NCBI RefSeq assembly: GCF_037975245.1
Contig: NC_092576.1
Location: 44,801,111 to 44,865,110, forward strand
Direction: 5' to 3'
DNA: 64,000 nt
Origin: Apostichopus japonicus
Lineage: Eukaryota > Echinodermata > Holothuroidea > Aspidochirotida > Stichopodidae
A program made the position numbers and the translations under genes. This document shows, in pieces, positions 1 through 13,330 of the stretch. Numbering within the stretch: position 1 is the first letter of the stretch; every line of letters begins with the position of its first letter. A model generated the notes under the pieces. That model was given only the letters and a program-made list of their open reading frames with translations. It was not told the origin of the DNA and did not search any database.

Positions 1-779
1 TACAAGATCACCAACGCTGCAGAAGCTCATGCAACCTTCTTTTACCCTTGCATTATGACGATGATAGAAGGTTGTAACTATTTGTTTTTTATAAACAATC
101 ATAATATTTTTTTTTGTTCTCTCAATTAGTACCTAACATACGTATGTAAGGTATAACTATAAAAGACCGTTTGAATCTTCCATTAAACTAGTATTGTCCC
201 CTTAATACAATATAATCGTGGCCAGGACCACATTTAATGTTCCAAGCTATATCAATAAAGTTAACAGCCTTAATGGTTATTCAACGTATATTTGTCGCAG
301 GTACTTAGGTATAACATGCATAATGAGTGAGGTAATGAATTTCTACTCGTGCGAATCAATCCTCGACTCTAAACATTAATTTAAAGTGCAGTTTTTCAGA
401 GGTCGCCTACATCGAAATTGAACTAAAAGACGTGCAGTTAGGTATAGGTTCCCATAGAAGCTTTAGACTAAACATGCAGTAAATTTGTGCAGTTTTTCAT
501 ATCTTATTCTTTAATTTTTCCAGGCATTTCTAATAATTATCTCAATCTCAATAAAAAAAATGCATTTAAGAAAACTCGAGCAGCATCTAACAATCGTTTT
601 ATTACAAGAACATGCTACACCAAGAAAGATTTCGAGAACGAAACATGTGTAAACGTTAGTGGGCCTGACGTTTTGATCCTATAATGATCTTCTTCACATT
701 TTGAATGGCAATAACAGTAACATAAGGGACAAATGCACGCACAGAAAACAGACAGGTTAATCAGCAGGGCGAACACAAC
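1..779. other. AT-rich non-coding stretch, nothing recognised
   Basis: No reading frame with recognisable protein similarity, RNA gene or repeat was found. The one small ORF (487-684, plus) has no recognisable motif and is probably chance. Confidence 0.5.
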
Positions 780-2000
780 AGAGAGACTTTACCACCAAAA
801 GTCTTGTCAGGGGATATTATGACCAATAATACGTTACTCAACAATATCATTAGGGAAGTGGGAAGGAACAAGCAAGAAAGCAAGCACATAGGTAAGTTCA
901 AACTATCCCCCACCTTTCTTTATGCCTTAATTATTTGAAACAATGTATTACGGTAATACACTTAAGGTACATGTGCAAGTATAGGCTTTCAAGTTGTAGA
1001 TAGCTGTCTCGACGTGTGACAGGTGACCCATTTACTGTACGGGTACGTTAACTAACCTCTTTCCGTTGATTAATAAACTATATTAACTATTAAACAGATA
1101 ACTAAACACACCACATATGAGAGTTCAAAATCAACGGGAGTAGGAAGTCACGCACAAACACACGTATGTACTATGGAACAACTTAGATACAAATTCACAC
1201 TAAACGAGGTCTAGCGTATGTGTGTGTGTGTGCGTGTGTAGTGGGAGTGTTTCCCTCTGTGTCACCAGGTCCTGCACTATACCCACCTACCTTTTTACCT
1301 TAATTTACTAGTACAATCTATTAACCTTTTTAACTTACCTAATGCTGGTTTAATTGGAATTCCTTTGTTTTGGTGTAAACGCTATTGATACAATGGCCTT
1401 TAGTTTCAATAATATGGAAAATCTTTATTGTTATAGGCCTATCCAATCCTTGATTATTGGTTCAGGTATCGAATCGTCCTGGAAGTGAGAGGTGGTGTCC
1501 AATTGTTTATTTCAGGAAGTGGTGATGAACAAACTATGTCATAGCGATAGATCTACAATTTATAAATCGAAGGTAACTATGACAGTATCGAAATTATATT
1601 TCAAAGTCAGTAAATATATCCAAATAAACAAATATATTTCGAAGAACAAATCCACTACTTCATGCTTTACGTGGAAGCCGTGTTAAAACATCTCGTACAA
1701 CCGATTTGCCATACTTTCTGATTTGAGTATTTGGTTCACGCGTATATACAGTTAACTTGTATTTGTAACCGTATTTCCAAACATGAGTCATATCTTCAGT
1801 AACCGTAGTAACATAACAAATCTATTCATAATTATTCAACCGAAGCAGCGGTCATACTAAATATGCAATAGCATGGATACGTCAGTAACTAAATGTTTAC
1901 ACTGGTGACGTAAAGCCTTTGTAACGCCTTTTTGAATTGACTTGTTCTAAGGAACGCTTGTTGGTTATGACACGAAGTTTGACTATGGGAACTGTTCAAA
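780..2000 (+). repeat. Duplicated block, copy A
   Basis: By eye this stretch aligns with three parts of the 20.3-24.1 kb region. About 790-1050 matches 20290-20530, about 1120-1550 matches 21190-21640, and about 1560-1930 matches 23750-24130. The start is exon-like: an open frame through about 790-890 ends at a strong donor (GTAAGTTC), and the paralogous block has the same open frame and donor. Substitutions and small indels are frequent, so the duplication is not recent. No known family is recognised. It could be a decayed low-copy transposon or a duplicated gene fragment. Confidence 0.55.
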
Positions 2001-5000
2001 TGAATTTTTTTTCTAAATCGAACCTACTATAACGGTTGTATTTAGAAGAAAGTCTCATAATGTCATAATTATAATGATTATTATTGCTAACCAGAACATC
2101 TGAAATATATATGGGCCTATTTGCATTTCATAGAAACAACGATAACAAGGAGTTAGCTTTGCCATTATTTTCATAGTCAATTAATCGTTTGAAGCCTACA
2201 TACTGAGATATTAAGATTAACATACATTGGCTAATGATACTTTTACAAGTTGTTACATTTTGTTAATGATGACAATTTGTAATGTTTTTCGGAAAACTAA
2301 TGTCAGTCTGCTCCACGATCACATAAAAAAGACAAATATTACTCACAATACAATTATAGTTTGGTAAGACTTACACAGTCTTTTAGATTTTTCACAAATT
2401 AACGGTCAATTTGCTATCACTTGATATGATACTATTCAATTTGAAAAAAAAGTTCTAAAATATATAAACACAGAGGAGCGTGAATAACATACGGTTTAAA
2501 CTGCAAACAGGAATATAACTCCGAAATATAGAAATGTTTTTCTTTCCTTCCTTGTTTCGCTATGATTATAACTATTTTATTTTCTAAGTATCTTACCTGT
2601 TTTCAATCGTTCCTACGTATGCAACTACGAGGTACAATAAAATCAATCCGGTTCCATTTTAACTGTAAACCGGTTAATTATTGTAAACCGGTTAATTATT
2701 GGTTACTTATATGCCGTTAATGTGATCAATAATCGCCTTTCAAACGTTTTTGTTTTAGTTTTTGTAAAATATACGACTGCGTGACATGTTGGAGATATAT
2801 TTGGATAATTTGTTATTCAATGTACAAAGGATATGTCAAATGACCGAGGTACAATTATAACTTAAAATACAGGTTATAATCTCAAACGCCTCAGATTGAC
2901 CAATGCCTGTCTCTTTTAATGTAAATTTCTTTTCTAAGTATTCACAACTAACTACAATTTATGGTGAGATATATTATTTGAGGCAGTTTATAGTACAGAA
3001 CTATAGAATGTGAGGCAGAAACTTTAACTTATTTATGTTTTTAATTTGTAACTCTTTAATGTTCTTGCAGATTTAACTGATTACTCTTTGATCTAATTAC
3101 TGTATACGATTGGATGGATTATATTAACCTAAACGGTTAGAAAGAGATGTAGTAATAAAGTTGGTACTATACATTCTGGCAATGTTTCAAAAATTCTTGC
3201 AGATCAGATATAGCTAACAGTTTGGTAATATTCAGTGAGGAATGTTTATGATATGATTGAATATCGAATATGAAATTCATGAATTTAATGTTGAGCTATG
3301 CCTAATTCTTTACAAGGTATAACATGTGGTATTTTTGTTATAACCTGTAAGCAGGTGTCATATATTTTTACATATGCCAACATAAATGTGAAAGTTCTTA
3401 CGCCTCACATATGATAGCAACGCCAGAATGAAAACATGTCGAAGGTGCATGGTTACGATGTGTTAATTTAATTTCTGGATGCGGCACTCAGCATACCATA
3501 TTCTGATAATCAAACAAGAATTTATGTTATACCATACTCAGTCTCAGTCATAAGTATTCATGATCCAAGCACACGACATACTATGCTTCTTCTCCTGGAC
3601 ATGGTCAACTTAAATAATAATAATGATACCAATGCAACATATTCTTATTAAAATAACATATTTAAATATGATATCTAGCTGATATTTATCTGGCAACACC
3701 ACACATGCATAACTAATGAGATGATGTGCCTATATAAACACCAGCATGCCATAATACACTTTCATACAAGTCATGCTTAGCTACTAAGATGGCCAACATA
3801 TAAACCAAGTATGATAATAATTAAACCCGGTTCCTGAGATAGTGTTCCCAAGCTCAAAACCACATACACATACACACATTAAGTTGCTATGACATTGTCA
3901 CTCTGCCAAGCAATTTAAGGTGCATACATGTTTTGACACAGTAGGATATTGCACAAGCAGTATTTTTCTAGTTTATGACTAAACTCCGATATTTTATATA
4001 TCAGCGAGGAAAAATATGACTATCGAGCCCCCCCCCCGCAACCCCCCCCCCTCAACTAGTCCTCGTCAGTGTAGATGGCTACTACGGTATTTGCTTGCAA
4101 GTTGTTGTTGCAAGTTTAAGGCATATTTTTGCGTTGTTTTTGTCGCCGTTTTCCCACCCTTTTGACATGTCCATCGAGCTGTTTACATTGTATTTATCAC
4201 AGCAAACGAAAATATTAGACAAGTTTTTTTTTTTTTACCCAACGAAGAGCATTTGTCTGTGAGTACTTAAGTACTTATGCAGATAATGAGTAGAGTGTCT
4301 TTCGACAAAATCCTCATAATCTTATATATCATATATATATATGCATTAAAATAGATTCATTCACAGCAATTGGAAAAAAATGCGTTGTTATCACAGCCGT
4401 ACACAATATACACAAATAAAGCATAGTGTTGGAGTACATACTGGTGTACTGGGTTGCTTACGTTGCCTGCAAAGTGAACATTATTTACCTCATTATTCAA
4501 TGACATTCGTAGAATTCAAATATTCATGTTATAGGCGGGGATTGTTGTGATCCTAACGGAAAAATATCTTCGAAAGAACAACGTTCAAATTTGTAAACTA
4601 TTTGACTTCTACACCACCATTTGAAGTTACAAATAAGCTATTTGTATATGTCGTTATAGCATCGTGGGGTCAATGAGGTTGATCAATTCATAGGAAAGGA
4701 GGCACAAAGCTGCTTTCAGATTGATTAAAGTAGACCTCAATAACTCTCCTGATGCCAAACCCAAGATTATCAGTTTAATAGCGTTTAGTTCGACTGTGTA
4801 ACGAATCTATAAGTAAATATAATTAGCGTGACAGTCATTTATGTTTCTTATACAAGATGACAATCAAGGCATTTCCACACAAATACCTTCACTTAACCGT
4901 TTACTGGCCATTGTGTAAAAATCAAAAGCCTTCACCCTGTTAACGTCTCCTTAGTCCAGTCAATCTATGATTTAACCTTAAACAAATTACAACAGAAGTT

Positions 5001-6212
5001 ATTTCAACGCAAATTGATAGAATAAATTCGTCTTAGTAACATACTAAAAATCGACATAAATCGACATTTGCCAAATTCCGAAATTTTGGCTAGAAAAAGA
5101 GACGGTTGTGTCGATTTTACTAATGCTTCTTATCAGCTACGGTAAACAATTATCTAGCCGTTGCCGTGGCTACAGCCTACTGCTTACACTCGCGCACGCT
5201 CGGTCACGAAAACCTTTGACTTAAGCGTTTTTGAGTCTTCGTTATCTGTGTGGAATGTTCAGATAAGGAACAGATGTACATTTTTGTTATACGTAATAGC
5301 CATTGCGTTTCTGTAGTTTAAAATCAATTGAATATAGCAAAAAATGAAAGAAAATAATCGAAAGAATAGCTTCGCTAAACTGGTGTTAGGCTGGTATTAC
5401 ACACAAAATACATGTACTGATGTAGCCTATATCGCTGACATTGGAGGCCTAGTTACATTTAGACTTGGACCTTATTTAAATTCGAACTCTACGCAAATAA
5501 AACATTTGCTGGTGTATATTTTTTATTTACCACAAGGTTACAAAGGAAACTAACCCCCAACTACCATTTACAAATGCAGTCTGGCTAGTTTTGCACGAAA
5601 TACGAACATATAGGCTAGCATAACGTTAGGCCTAATGTTATTTTAAACGAATGAACGGTCGATAAAGGACGTAATATATTCCAATAAGTCTAACTGCATT
5701 CGTTAAAACAGCTGTAAAACCATAAGGTATATAAAACTTGCAAATGAAAAAAGAGCGACTAAAATAGGCTTAATCAGGGTTGCACTCAAAAGCAAGCCGA
5801 GATTTCGAAAATTTTGCCCTTACGTACCATTAGTAATTACGTACAAATTGCTGGAAAAATGAAGAAAAAATGGATTTTCTTTATTGATCCACATTAAGTT
5901 TCATTTGTTCATACATTACTATTAACCAAACCATTATTCATTCGGATTCTTTAGATAACAACCGCATTTTCATCGATGATTAAGATACAATCTTTGTCAA
6001 CTTTGCAACAAAATTGCATACTTTTGAAAATGTCACTTAAGATAAACAAACGTGACTGTGTCGTCGTATGCTTTTCACTATTTACTTTTTACGGGGTGTG
6101 GGGTGTCATTAGGTTGTATCCCTACCTTCATGCTCTATCAGTAACCTAGTGAACTAAGTAAAGTAAACCTGCACGTATATCTTCATTGTACATTTATTAT
6201 TTTCTTTATTAG
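2001..6212. other. Non-coding stretch with minor repeats only
   Basis: No gene recognised. There is a short tandem duplication of a GTAAACCGGTTAATTATT-like unit near 2663-2700, two C-runs near 4028-4052 and a short AT run near 4330. The bases just before 6213 (pyrimidine-rich, ending TTATTAG) look like a splice acceptor for the broken gene that follows. Confidence 0.5.
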
Positions 6213-9200
6213 ATGGACGTGTGCATTATCTGTCAGATTTCTTTTGAAACTGACTGCGACCCTGACGTGACATTGCAAGATAAGGGTGTTCAAGGTATTA
6301 TTGAGGCAAGCCAAGAACGTGGTGAGGAACTTACCATATCTGTTGGACAGAGGGTTCACCAAAAATGTCGTAAACGATATTGCAATAAACGATCCATTGC
6401 TAGCGATTTGAAACCAAATGTAGAATGCGGTTTAACGCGTAAATTACGTTCACAAACTGAACAGTTTTTGTTTCGTGAACACTGCTTTTTTTTGTAGACG
6501 AAATGCTGAAGTGAACGGTAAAAAAGGTCATCAGGCCTACCCCGTCAAAACCTTTGAATTTCAAAGGAAAAGTGAGTCGGCATGTGACGACCGCGGCCAA
6601 GATGACGAATGGGCTAAACAGGTGAAAGCCAGATTTTCACTTGTGAGCGATTTACATAATGCAGATGCAATCAAACACCAGGCATGCAGCGTTAATTTCA
6701 GAACACACAAGCAGCTTCAAAAGTGTTTTCAAGGTAATTCTAAGAGTAAACGAACCCCTGGACGTCTCGAAGATGAACATCAAGCAGCCGCATTTATCAG
6801 AGTTGCGGAATATTTGAAAGAAAATGACGAAGTACAAGCTACTCTAACCGATCTAGTCGAAAAAATGAGAGAATTTTGTCCGAACCCTTATAGCAGTGTA
6901 TACATGAGGAAAAGGCTACAAGATCACTTTGGCGATACAATTTTGATAACTTAGGTTAACGGCAAACCAAACGTTGTAACATTCACAAACACAGTATGGT
7001 CAATTTTGCAAGAATTTTCAAAGAGACCACGGCATCAAGACGCATTTTCCGAGAAGTTGTTTATAGTAGAGGCTGCTGCAAAACTTATCAAAAGTGATAT
7101 AAAGCAAATGGAAGCATCGCATTTGAGATATCCATCCTCATCAAGTGTGTCGTCAACTGAGCAAAATCTTCAGTTTATTCCTGACAGTTTGAAACTATTC
7201 TTAAACACTATTATGGTTGGAAAAGAGAATGATGTGAAAGTATCTTCAATTGGACACGCCCTCATTCAAGCTGCACGACCCAGGGTTATGATGGCTCCTC
7301 AACAAATTGCATTAGGAATACAAATGCATCACCACTTTGGATCTCGGTTCCTAATATATACTTTGAATAAACTGGGATTTTGTTCTTCGTAATCTGAAGT
7401 TCAAAGGTATGAATCGAGCGCAGCGGCAAGCCAAGGAATCCATATGCCACCGATTGGTACAGACCATTTTGTGCAATACGTTGCGGACAATGTGGATCAT
7501 AATGTTAGGACCCTTGATGGGCACGGTTCCTTTCATGGTATGGGTATCATTGCGGGAATCACTCCAGGCATCATAAACCAACGAGCTGTAGAAAGGTTAT
7601 CGGTAACTACCAAAGAACTCACTACCATGGGGACGATCAACATATCTTATTGTACGCGAAAACAGAGTACATTGCCGGAACTGAGTTGCAAAGAAATCAG
7701 AGATCTTCACTGCGATGATCTAACGTGGAAACTGGATTTGTTATGGAAGATAATGCGAACCATCAAATCATCAGTTTCAGGATGGTCAGGCATGATGCAG
7801 ATGATGCAACAGAGGGAACACCCAGGGGAATCGTCTGTCTTCTTTTTTCCAATGATAGACATGGATCCCAGTGATAACTCATGCATATATTCTACTTTGA
7901 AGTTTGTATGCAATGAAGGAAGACGACACAGCACAAAGGCTATTCTTGCTTTCGACCAACCCCTGTACTGGAAAGCTTTAATGATTGTACTTAACGAACC
8001 TGAAGGTAGCGATCTCAAGTCCACAATTTTGCGTCTTGGTGGGTTCCATCTCCAAATGAGTTTTCTTGGTTCTATTGGTCACTTGATGGCTGGCTCTGGT
8101 TTGCGTTAACTTTTAGACACAATGTATGCGTCAAACACTGTCAACCACATGCTGACCGGTAAATCTGTAGCAAGATCGTTGCGAGGGCACTGTTTGGTCG
8201 ATATTGCACTAAACTATATGGTTATTTCAAAGGTCTTTACAACAAATATTGAGACGAAAGAAGTAAACATCCATGTTTCAGAGGATAATACAGTATCAAA
8301 TATGGTACAACAACAGGCCAATGACAATGCGAGTACGTTAATGAATGATGAGCAAGAAACAAATCAAATGGATGAAGATCTAGTTCATGAATCACAAGAA
8401 CCTTCTGTATGCAGGACCGATGAAGAAATAACGGCAAAGAACCTCCATGACAGACTAATGGACAAGGCAATCTCACCTCAAGAGGTCTGCGAAAGCGATG
8501 TGCTCGACAGTATAAATAAAGAGCTTGAAAGGAAGAAACTTTCTTTATCTAATCTTCGCACAGGATCACTTTGTTGATTTACTTCGCTTGTTTATTAAAG
8601 CTGAACGGACTGGGAACTGGAATCTTCATCTAAGTACAATAAAAGAAATGTTACCATTCTTTGCTGCTGCAGGACACAACTTGTACTTGAAATCAGCATA
8701 CATATATCTGCAAATGATGATACAATTAGAGGTTGATCATCCCGAAGTTCATGCCGCTTTTCAAAATGGTCATCATGTGATCCGTAGGAGTAATCGGTCT
8801 TGGCCTGGACTCTCATCCGATCTTGTGATTGAGCAGGTACTGATGAGATCTCTCAAAACAACAGGTGGTTTGACAAGAGGACGTGGCATGACAGACGCCG
8901 AAAGAGCAAGATGGATATTTTCAATGCCAGCATGTGCAGGTATGAACAACGCTATGCAAGAGGTATGTGGAATTGACTACCACACAAGCAGTCAGCATAG
9001 AGAATCCTCCAAGGCACGAAAGGAAAGGGATCACAAGGATCTGTTCACTGTAATTTCGTTTCTGCAAAAAAAAAGGATCCGTTTGCAGAAGATCCATCTC
9101 TACGAAACATTGAAACAGCGGTAAAAGCTGACGGAAATGTAAACGTAGACAAGGCCAAAGATGTCGGGTCGACTATTGTGCAATAAATGGCTGGAAAAGG

Positions 9201-10424
9201 AGTGACAGGATTTTCTTTCAAGCGATCACAGCAGGCCACCACAATGAATGCCAAAACAGCTGTCAAAGTGGATAGAGATTCAACTGAAGTTGATCCACAA
9301 CTCCTTTTGTAGCCATTATTATTGGCGTCAAATGGTATGTACGATGACAAGGCAGAACTTTTCCGTTACGAAGTATGCAGTCACCCATCCTCACTGTTTG
9401 ATACATCTGGTCTTATGAGAGCATCGAATAAGTCTTCCCTCGCTGTTGCAATATGGGGGGTAGGTGAATGTAACGCACAAGAACTGCCGTCAGTTGAACT
9501 GCAGTTTGTATTAGACGGTAGTTCCCTCCTGCAGCGTCTGCCGTGGCGCCAAGGCGGAAAGCTTCAACACTATTTGTAAGATGTACTTGGACTATGTCAA
9601 CAAAAAGCCGATTTACTGATTGTACAAAAAGCTGTCGAATGCTCTACAAATAAAGCAACAGTTGTTATTGGTGAAGACACAGACACAGTCGTGCTACTTT
9701 GTTTCCATGCCAACAGTACCTCACACAATGTATACTTCATGAGTGAAAAATTAAACATGCAAAAGATCTGGGACATACAGAAGACAAAGAAAGTATTGGG
9801 GGAAGACATGTGCAGTCATTTACCATTTGTGCACGCTATAAGTGGCTGTGACACCACTTCTCATCCGTTCGGAATAGGAAAAGGTGCAGTTTTAAGGAAA
9901 ATGGCAAATGACGATCATTTTAAGAATCATGGTGAAGTATTTGTTAGACAGGCCTCAAAAGAAGAAGCAATTAAAGCCGGAGAAGAAGCCTTAGTCTTTC
10001 TGTATGGAGGTAGTCGAGGAGAAAGACTTGATGATTTGAGAGCTCGAAGATTCTTTAACAAAGTAGCGTCGAGTAAAACATCTGTTAAAGTACAGACCCT
10101 GCCACCGACATCAGCAGCAGCAAGATACCATAGCTTTAGAGTGTTTCTGCAAGTACAAGAGTGGATTGAACAGACAGTGATTTACTGCCCCACGAATGGG
10201 GATGGTATACGAGTAATAACAATCTGATGCCCACCAAGTCACCCTTACCGCCAGCTCCTAAAATGCTACTGCAGGTCATCAGATGTAAATGCAGAACCAA
10301 CTGTGATTCGAAACGATGCTCCTGTAGGAAGCATGGGTTGGAGTGTTCTGTAGGATATAGTGAATGTCGTGGAATCAGCTGCTCCAATGTTGCAGACTAC
10401 GAAAAGGATAGTGAGGAAGACTGA
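6213..10424 (+). pseudogene. Broken copy of a large repetitive gene family with a FEN-like segment and CXC-type tail
   Basis: Open segments at 6213-6497, 6475-6954, 7006-7392, 7444-8109, 8122-8577, 8525-9124, 9322-9579, 9691-10226 and 10227-10424 follow one another as one intronless ~1,400-codon protein. They are broken by in-frame stops (near 6952, 7390, 8107) and by frameshifts (near 6480, 8560, 9080, 10190). The start carries a Cys-x2-Cys and later His/Cys pattern like a small zinc finger. The middle matches, from general memory, an uncharacterised family repeated in marine invertebrate genomes (for example around NVDHNVRTLDG and LRLGGFH). Near the end, GEDTDTVVLL and SGCDTTS...GIGKG resemble the acidic strand and helix-hairpin of FEN/XPG nucleases. 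The last segment is a Cys-rich CRC/CXC-like motif (CKCRTNCDSKRCSCRKH). Sequence expected around 9590-9610 appears deleted. Function is unassigned; this copy is surely dead. Confidence 0.7.
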
Positions 10425-11813
10425 CCGCAGTGAACTAGTTTAGTCAAGGTATCATTTACTTGATCAGTGTTTCAGTAAAATATTTGGTGTGTAAAGCTAC
10501 TCCATATGAGCCGTTTGAGGAAAAATCACGAAAGTCATCTAAGAGATTCCAAACGCCAATTTGATCGTTTCTTCAATCAAATCATGCAATCTCCCTCATT
10601 ATATGATAACTCGTTTTTAATAAAGATGGGAGTAGGGGGCATGCCCGATTATTAAGTGAGAGGGAGCACATTGACAAAATATATAAATTGTTACAATTTT
10701 GTCACCCCGCGACCCACAAAAATAAAAAAATAAATGTGTCTCTCTACCATCGTTCTAAAGTTACCCCCACCCCCCCCCAAAAAAAACAAGTCACAAAACG
10801 AATCGTCGCTCGGTTAGAAAATACTAATTGGCTACAAAAAGCGATGTGGGCACTGCAAGTTTAGCTCGATTGCAAATGCATAGTACTCGCTGCTTATTTA
10901 CAAAAAAATGGCAATGTGTATAAGAGTTAAATTTCAGTTTTAGTGACTAAACCCCTTGTTTTGTAAATCAAGAGATGCCCATACAATATGATGTCAAAGG
11001 AGAGTCACATGTTTTCATATTATTTGCCAGGTAAGTACGTTTTATCTCAATACTCTTATGCCCACGCTAAAGTTATGTAAACATTGTTCACCTAAAATCA
11101 TAAATTAATTAAATAAGGAATAAGTTAGAAAACATAAACCTCCACGTACATAGTCCTCTCTTCACTTATGATCACATGGTTATGAGGAAAGCGCCCTCAA
11201 TGACGGATTCTTTACTATCTAATTTACAACCATTGTTTACTATTTAAAGGTACCGCCGTATGATTGAATTATACTTTTATTGTAATTTATGTATTTAATG
11301 GCAATATATATTGAAAATTTATTGAAAAAAAAAACCCACCGCCATTTTGTATTAAGACGCCATTTTGGTTGGGTTAGACAACCAGGATCAATGTCGATTT
11401 TGGATATGACGTTTATTAGACACTTACCAGTCTAAAACTGCTAAAAAACATTCTGTTGCAATTTGTTTAAGGTTGAGCCATTTTTTGTCATAGAGTGACT
11501 GGACTACCTGAACTGATTGCTTGCTTAGTTTTCTAGTTCCGTAAATGGACACGTGAGAACGACGGATGCAATGGCTATTTGTGTCCCAGTACCGTGGTGG
11601 GGATCGGTATGCCATATGCCATAATCGGTATGCCGTATGCCATAATACAATACTATCAGTTAGTTCTTGTTCTCTAGCACCATTTTTGTTCGTATTTGTT
11701 CTATCCCTCTTACTCCCATTGGTATAAAGCTGCGACAATTTCTGGTTTGGGACCTAGTATCGATTACAGACTGACGTCTGTTCCTACCCACACCCTAACT
11801 TTACATTCCTGAT

Positions 11814-11817
<4 letters not shown>
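10425..11817. other. Non-coding stretch
   Basis: No gene recognised. The minus-strand ORF at 11424-11738 (104 codons) has low-complexity repeats (WHTAYRLWHMAYR) that follow from a short DNA repeat near 11610-11645. It shows no known motif. Confidence 0.45.
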
Positions 11818-11905
<88 letters not shown>

Positions 11906-11932
11906 TATATATATATATATATAGTTGTATCA

Positions 11933-11994
<62 letters not shown>

Positions 11995-12003
11995 TGATAC
12001 AAC
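11818..12003. repeat. (TA)n microsatellite ending in an 80-bp perfect palindrome
   Basis: A TA run fills 11818-11923, with one CAC interruption. It is followed by GTTGTATCAATCTATTT (11924-11940), another TA run, and the exact reverse complement AAATAGATTGATACAAC (11987-12003). Because the TA core is self-complementary, 11924-12003 can form a hairpin along its whole length. The ORF across it is a microsatellite artefact. Confidence 0.95.
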
Positions 12004-12559
12004 AATAAACTTCGTAAAAACCGATTAAATTAGAGTGATATCACACAAGTGGCAACAGTCCTCCATGAATGTGTACACTATAGGTTGTAAGCAATGGTGA
12101 TCAGTGTGGATTAAGGTAGTTCAGTGTAGAGAACATGTCCAGTAATTGAGGAGACCTACCTATTTAGGTCTGGATCTAAAGCTTGCAGTAACCTAACCTA
12201 GTAAAACAATTCTATTCGCATTAAAGAAACGTTGATTCCAGAATATCGAGTGTAAAGCATCTGGCGTACGAAGACACGGTATTTTCACAAACTAAATAGT
12301 AGTCGGGTCAGTTCCGTTTATGCAGAAAATACTTTAAACTTGAACAGTTGAAACCACTCATGCGAGTCTGTTGCCAAAAGGAGACAGTATTTGAAATATT
12401 AGACACAGTGACGTCAGAAGGAATAATTGTATCATGGCAACAGTTACGGAGTTTAAGCAAATTTAAAATGGTTTTGCTGTAGGCCTAAAAATATATTTCC
12501 CATGAAAAGTAGATTTTTTGTTCAAAGCATATCCAACGATATTTTGTATTTATTTTTTC
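12004..12559. other. Non-coding stretch, nothing recognised
   Basis: No open frame, RNA gene or repeat family was recognised. Confidence 0.4.
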
Positions 12560-13330
12560 TTAATGGGAGGGGACTAAGGTACAAGTTTTATGTCTAGCTA
12601 TCCCCACCTTCTTTAAGTCCTTCATTGATTAGCGCAATATATTAACTACATATATTATGTTAAGTGAATGTAGTTAACATTAAAAACATTACATTACACT
12701 GGTAAGTTCAAACTCAACTGATACGGATGATCAAAGAAAATAAGAAATCACACTTAGAAAGAACCCTCCCAAAATGGAACAAAGGGGGCAAATATTAATT
12801 TTAAGTGGAGTTTAGAAGGTTTTTTGTGGGGGGGGGGCATTCGAGGGGGACGAGAGCTTCATTCTCTGTATGTGTTCAGGTCTTGCACTATCCCCACCAT
12901 CCTTAATTCCTTCATTGATTAGTACAATGTATTAACTGTATATACTTTACATGTAATTGTACCAGTACAGGTTTGTCTAGTTTTTTCACCAAACAAAATG
13001 CACGTGACATATATACAGTGTGCGGAAGATGGGAGGGGATGGGGGGGGGGAGGGGAGGGGACCCATGTGATACATTATTTTCCCTAATTTCCTAGAAACG
13101 ATATTTAACGCAACGGGAATGTGAACGGGATTTGTATAGAACAACACATTATGACGTTAACACTTGTACCAGTACAGGTTTGTCTAGGTGTTGATAGGTG
13201 TCTAACCAAACAAAATGCACGTGAACTATATACTGCACGATAGAGGGAGGAAGTGGGGGTTACGTTAGCTCTCGTATGGACCTGGGACACGTTATTGTGC
13301 CCAAGTTTCTAGAATAATCACTTGAATTAC
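12560..13330 (+). repeat. Duplicated block, copy C (partial)
   Basis: About 12590-12900 aligns by eye with 20600-20930, including the stretch GGTAAGTTCAAACTCAA. About 12960-13060 and 13150-13240 are two local copies of a segment (GTACCAGTACAGGTTTGTCTAG) also present near 20960. Copies differ by many substitutions. No coding potential is apparent; the minus ORF at 13105-13290 is not conserved between copies. Confidence 0.5.
13031..13060 (+). other. Potential G-quadruplex run
   Basis: Five G-tracts of 3 to 10 residues are separated by one or two bases, satisfying the usual intramolecular G-quadruplex pattern on the plus strand. It lies in the non-coding duplicated block. No regulatory role can be claimed. 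Confidence 0.5.

Noticed and set aside
11784-12005. ORF of repeating IY residues
   Set aside because: Pure translation of a TA microsatellite; the same applies to ORFs at 33188-33417 and 34598-34919.
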